A stretch of 64,000 bases of DNA from Shewanella sp. c952 (GTDB lineage Bacteria > Pseudomonadota > Gammaproteobacteria > Enterobacterales > Shewanellaceae): the NCBI RefSeq assembly GCF_019654975.1, contig NZ_BPEW01000017.1, forward strand, positions 33,787-97,786, read 5' to 3'. A model generated the notes under the pieces. It worked only from the letters and a program-made list of their open reading frames with translations. It ran no database searches and was not told the origin of the DNA. This document shows, in pieces, positions 61,085 through 64,000 of the stretch. The translations under genes and the position numbers were made by a program. The stretch's first letter is position 1. Every line of letters starts with the position of its first letter.

Positions 61085-61550
61085 CATTCAAATATTAGGT
61101 GATGTTTACTGGGATTCAAGTACATCAGTTAATAATGTAAAACTACACAACAATGTAAAGATATCAAAAAACTGTTCTATTTTTGGTTCTGAAAAAGAAC
61201 AACTCACTATAGGACATGATACTTATATAGGCATGAATACTATTATTAATGGTTTTAGTGCGAAAATATCAATTGGAAATAATGTAAGTATTGCACAAAA
61301 TGTAAATATTATGAGTGATTCTGGGCCTAATGCGAGCTTGGTTTTACAAGCGGTATTCCCAATAGAAAAAAAAGAAATTCATATTGGACAGCATTGCTGG
61401 ATTGGAGCTGGAGTTGTTATTTTACCAGGAACTAAATTAGAGGATTATTGTGTTGTGGGTGCTAATAGCGTTGTGAGTGGTCATTTCGAAGAAGGTAGTG
61501 TTATTGTGGGTTGCCCAGCAAGAACTGCTAAGGTTATTAACTATGTCTGA
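61071..61550 (+). CDS. Hexapeptide-repeat acyl/acetyltransferase
   Basis: 159 aa left-handed beta-helix protein. Hexapeptide-type turns run through the sequence (VKISKNCSIFGS; LTIGHDTYIGMNTII; ISIGNNVSIAQNV), followed by HIGQHCWIGAGVVILPGTKL and VIVGCPARTAKVI. Beside an FdtA-type isomerase and a DegT aminotransferase it is a candidate for the N-acetyltransferase of a 3-amino sugar (FdtC role), but O-acetylation cannot be excluded. Overlaps both neighbours (14 and 8 nt). Confidence 0.85.
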   Translation: MKHANIQILGDVYWDSSTSVNNVKLHNNVKISKNCSIFGSEKEQLTIGHDTYIGMNTIINGFSAKISIGNNVSIAQNVNIMSDSGPNASLVLQAVFPIEKKEIHIGQHCWIGAGVVILPGTKLEDYCVVGANSVVSGHFEEGSVIVGCPARTAKVINYV

Positions 61551-62508
61551 AGTTATTAAAAGATACACAGATCGTACTTTCGAAGTATCTGATACTTCAT
61601 TATCTAATAATCTATTTTCAAGAAATGACTTTTTGTTTTATCAAAGTAAAACTCAGAAGAAAAAATATTTATCATTTAAACTAAAAAATGCTAATAAAAA
61701 TAAAATTATTTTTGAATGTGTATTTTGCTTTAGGAGTGATAATAACTTGTTTTTCTCTCCAATGACTGGTGCATTCTCAGATGTATTTCAGGATGCTTCT
61801 TTAACACCAAATATGTTGAATGAATGCTTTATAGATATAGAACAGTATTTAAAAGATGTTTACGGTAATATTAGCTTGAGTATTGCTTTGCCTCCATTGT
61901 ATTTTGCTAACAGCTCAAGTGTTATTAATTGTCTAATTAATCTTGGTTGGATTCCGGGAAAGTACGATGTTAATTATCATTTTGACATATGTGACAATTT
62001 TGAGTTTAGAAGTTTAATAAGCTCATCAAAAAGAAAATGTTTAAATAAATTAAATAGAAATAATTATAGCTTTGATTCGTTAGAGTTGAATGAATTTAAT
62101 GTTAAGAGTGTTTATAATATTATCTCTATTAATAGAACTGCATTAGGTTATCCTGTCACAATGACGGAAGATTCAGTCGTAGATTTATCAGAACATTTTA
62201 GACACGATGTAAAGTTATTTTGTGTGCATAAAGATGACGTTATTGTTGCGAGTGCAATATGCTTAAACATAAATGAAGATACCCTATATGTTTTTTATTG
62301 GGCTGAACTTCCTGACAAAAGGGCTGAGTCACCAATATTGGCATTAGCGGAAGGTATAACTCTATATTGTAAAGAAAATAAAATAAGATATTTGGATATA
62401 GGTATATCGACAGAGAATTCAAAGCCAAACTATGGGTTGATGAACTTTAAAAAACAATTAGGGTGCATTGAAAGTTTAAAGCTAACATTAACAAAAGGGT
62501 GTCAATAA
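61543..62508 (+). CDS. GNAT/FemAB-like acyltransferase
   Basis: 321 aa from ATG 61543 (frame open from 61477 inside the previous gene). The C-terminal half has the layout of FemAB/BioF2-like GNAT proteins (SSSKRKCLNKLNRNNYSF; VIVASAICLNINEDTLYVFY; AESPILALAEGITLYCKENK; YGLMNFKKQLGC). Such proteins in sugar clusters may add an acyl or aminoacyl group to an amino sugar; substrate unknown. Noticeably AT-rich. The stop is directly followed by the next ATG (62509). Confidence 0.65.
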   Translation: MSEVIKRYTDRTFEVSDTSLSNNLFSRNDFLFYQSKTQKKKYLSFKLKNANKNKIIFECVFCFRSDNNLFFSPMTGAFSDVFQDASLTPNMLNECFIDIEQYLKDVYGNISLSIALPPLYFANSSSVINCLINLGWIPGKYDVNYHFDICDNFEFRSLISSSKRKCLNKLNRNNYSFDSLELNEFNVKSVYNIISINRTALGYPVTMTEDSVVDLSEHFRHDVKLFCVHKDDVIVASAICLNINEDTLYVFYWAELPDKRAESPILALAEGITLYCKENKIRYLDIGISTENSKPNYGLMNFKKQLGCIESLKLTLTKGCQ

Positions 62509-63612
62509 ATGAAGGTTAAATTTTTAGATTTAAAAAAAATTAATAGCAAATACAAAAGTAAAATTGAAAAAGCTGTATTAGATGTTATCGATTCCGGTTG
62601 GTATATACTTGGAAATAAAGTTAATGAATTTGAGTCCGATTTTTCTAAATACATTAGCGTTAAACATACTGTAGGTGTAGGTACCGGATTAGATGCTATT
62701 TCATTAACGCTTAAATCTTGGTTGTACTTAGGTAAAATATCGATAGGGGACGATGTTTTGGTACCTGCTAATACATTTATTGCAACAATAATGGCGATTA
62801 CAGAAAGCGGCTTGAATCCTATACTAGTTGAACCTGATCCGGTTACGTTTCAAATATCGTTAACAGATTTGAAAAATAAAATAACTAAAAAATCAACAGT
62901 GGTTTGTCCTGTTCATTTATATGGTTTGTCTTGTGATATGGACGAGTTATTGAAAATTGCTAGATTATCAAATTTATTAGTTTTAGAAGATGCAGCTCAG
63001 GCACATGGTGGCCTTTGGGCAAATAAAAAACTTGGTTCTTATGGAGATGCTAGTGCATTTAGTTTTTACCCAGGGAAAAACCTTGGAGCATTAGGGGATG
63101 GAGGGGCTGTTTGTACAAATGATGACGAACTGCAAGATGCCTTATTGAAAATAAGAAACTATGGTTCAAGCATAAAATATGTACATGAATTAATTGGAAC
63201 TAATAGTCGCTTAGATGAAATACAAGCTGCAATTTTATCTGTAAAGCTGAAAGGACTAGATGATGATATAGCATTGAGGAATTTGGTTGCAAATAAATAT
63301 CTAGATAATATTACTAATCCAAAAGTTAAATTGCCTTCAAAAAGTGATCTTTCATATCATAGCTGGCATTTGTTTGTTATAAAAACGTGTGAAAGAGATG
63401 ATTTCAAAACCTACCTAGATGAACATGGGATTGAAACAGTAGTTCATTACCCTAAGGCCCCACACTTACAGAAACCATATGTTAATAAGCTATTAACTAC
63501 CTCATTAGATGTGACAGAAAGTCTTCAAAATGAAATAATATCAATTCCGATTTCGCCTGTAATGAGCAGTTCCGAAGTTGAGTATGTAATTAAAATCATC
63601 AATAGTTACTAG
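62509..63612 (+). CDS. fdtB: DegT-family sugar 3-aminotransferase (FdtB/QdtB type)
   Basis: 367 aa PLP enzyme. [42 protein letters not shown] with D161, and [20 protein letters not shown] with the PLP lysine K190 are standard. Probably aminates the 3-keto sugar made by the isomerase at 59755, giving dTDP-Fuc3N or dTDP-Qui3N. Start follows the previous stop without a gap. Confidence 0.85.
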   Translation: MKVKFLDLKKINSKYKSKIEKAVLDVIDSGWYILGNKVNEFESDFSKYISVKHTVGVGTGLDAISLTLKSWLYLGKISIGDDVLVPANTFIATIMAITESGLNPILVEPDPVTFQISLTDLKNKITKKSTVVCPVHLYGLSCDMDELLKIARLSNLLVLEDAAQAHGGLWANKKLGSYGDASAFSFYPGKNLGALGDGGAVCTNDDELQDALLKIRNYGSSIKYVHELIGTNSRLDEIQAAILSVKLKGLDDDIALRNLVANKYLDNITNPKVKLPSKSDLSYHSWHLFVIKTCERDDFKTYLDEHGIETVVHYPKAPHLQKPYVNKLLTTSLDVTESLQNEIISIPISPVMSSSEVEYVIKIINSY

Positions 63613-63616
63613 AGAT

Positions 63617-64000
63617 ATGCTAGTTTCTATTTTAAATGTGATTGTTGTACTCCTTAAAATGGCTTTTGGGTTTATTTTAACAAAATATGTAGCGATGAAT
63701 ATGGGACCTAGTGGAGTAGCGTTATTTGGTCAATTGCAATCGTTAGTTTCATTATTCCAAAATATACCCAATGGAATATCTAATGGTGTTATTAGTAATA
63801 CTGCTGCAGTTAAAGATGAGTCAAATATATCATATTTATCATGGTGGTTTTCTTCAATACAGATGTGTTTCATTATTTACATATTGCTTCTTATAACTTG
63901 TTTTTACAGCTTGGATATTTCAAATTTTCTTTTTAAGAAAACTGACTTTAACTTTCTCTATATTCTTTTAGTTTTAGTTTATCCTTTTTTTCATCTGTAT
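63617..64000 (+). CDS. wzx: Wzx-type O-antigen/polysaccharide flippase, N-terminal part
   Basis: ATG 63617, 4 bp after the fdtB stop; 128 codons are open to the window edge, so the gene is cut. Hydrophobic segments at the start (VSILNVIVVLLKMAFGFIL), at about 75-97 (SIQMCFIIYILLLITCF) and near the edge (FNFLYILLVLVYPF), with the MGPSGVALFGQLQSLVSLFQ motif of WzxE/O-antigen translocases. It would move lipid-linked repeat units across the inner membrane and, with Wzz and the SLBB protein, points to a Wzy-dependent pathway. Confidence 0.85.
   Translation, partial: MLVSILNVIVVLLKMAFGFILTKYVAMNMGPSGVALFGQLQSLVSLFQNIPNGISNGVISNTAAVKDESNISYLSWWFSSIQMCFIIYILLLITCFYSLDISNFLFKKTDFNFLYILLVLVYPFFHLY

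Overview
The window looks like a chromosomal segment of a marine gammaproteobacterium, most likely a Shewanella. Three things suggest this: a polar-flagellum gene order of the Vibrio/Shewanella type (flgI-J-K-L, flagellins, flaG, fliD, fliS, flrABC, fliE to flhB, flhA-F-G, fliA, che genes), a parC-parP polar chemoreceptor-positioning pair, and short inverted-repeat elements with TATACCAAT ends of the kind I associate with Shewanella. The genus is an inference from gene order and protein wording; no database was searched.

Layout. 1-4637: end of flgI (P-ring), flgJ, flgK, flgL. 4638-8256: two tandem flagellin genes that share an almost identical central block of 842 bp. 8505-11367: flaG, fliD, a small FliT-like gene, fliS. 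11655-15754: regulators flrA, flrB, flrC. 16053-29221: fliEFGHIJ, fliKLMNOPQR and flhB. 29222-30031: an intergenic region with a miniature inverted-repeat element next to a sigma-54 promoter. 30032-35141: flhA, flhF, flhG, fliA. 35182-43584: cheY, cheZ, cheA, cheB, an unrecognised membrane protein, parC, parP, a second miniature element, cheW and a DUF2802-type protein. 43774-45770 (minus strand): a FliK-like gene and a small gene equivalent to the cleaved C-terminal part of FlhB. 46002-49944: mlaA, an RssB-like response regulator and, on the minus strand, a POT peptide transporter. 50374-64000: rfaH, a long leader carrying a perfect ops element, then a polysaccharide operon: SLBB export protein, four-helix-bundle insert protein, Wzz, RmlB/A/D/C, an FdtA-type ketoisomerase, a divergent DegT-like protein, a hexapeptide acetyltransferase, a GNAT/FemAB-like protein, an FdtB-type aminotransferase, and the start of a Wzx flippase cut by the window end.

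Regulation. Five good sigma-54 -24/-12 sites (GG-N10-GC) stand before flagellin 1, flrB, fliE, fliK and flhA, while flagellin 2 has a sigma-28-like promoter. This fits the known cascade FlrA/RpoN -> flrBC and early genes -> FlrC/RpoN -> later genes -> FliA. The polysaccharide operon appears to be under RfaH antitermination, with rfaH itself encoded just upstream.

Most of the window is well-known machinery. The parts most worth a second look are the flagellin gene-conversion block, three repeated FliM/CheZ-like peptides in the CheA linker (where a P2 domain would be expected), the FliK-like/FlhB-C-terminal pair, the unassigned DegT-like protein in the sugar cluster, and the four-helix-bundle gene lodged between the export and chain-length genes.
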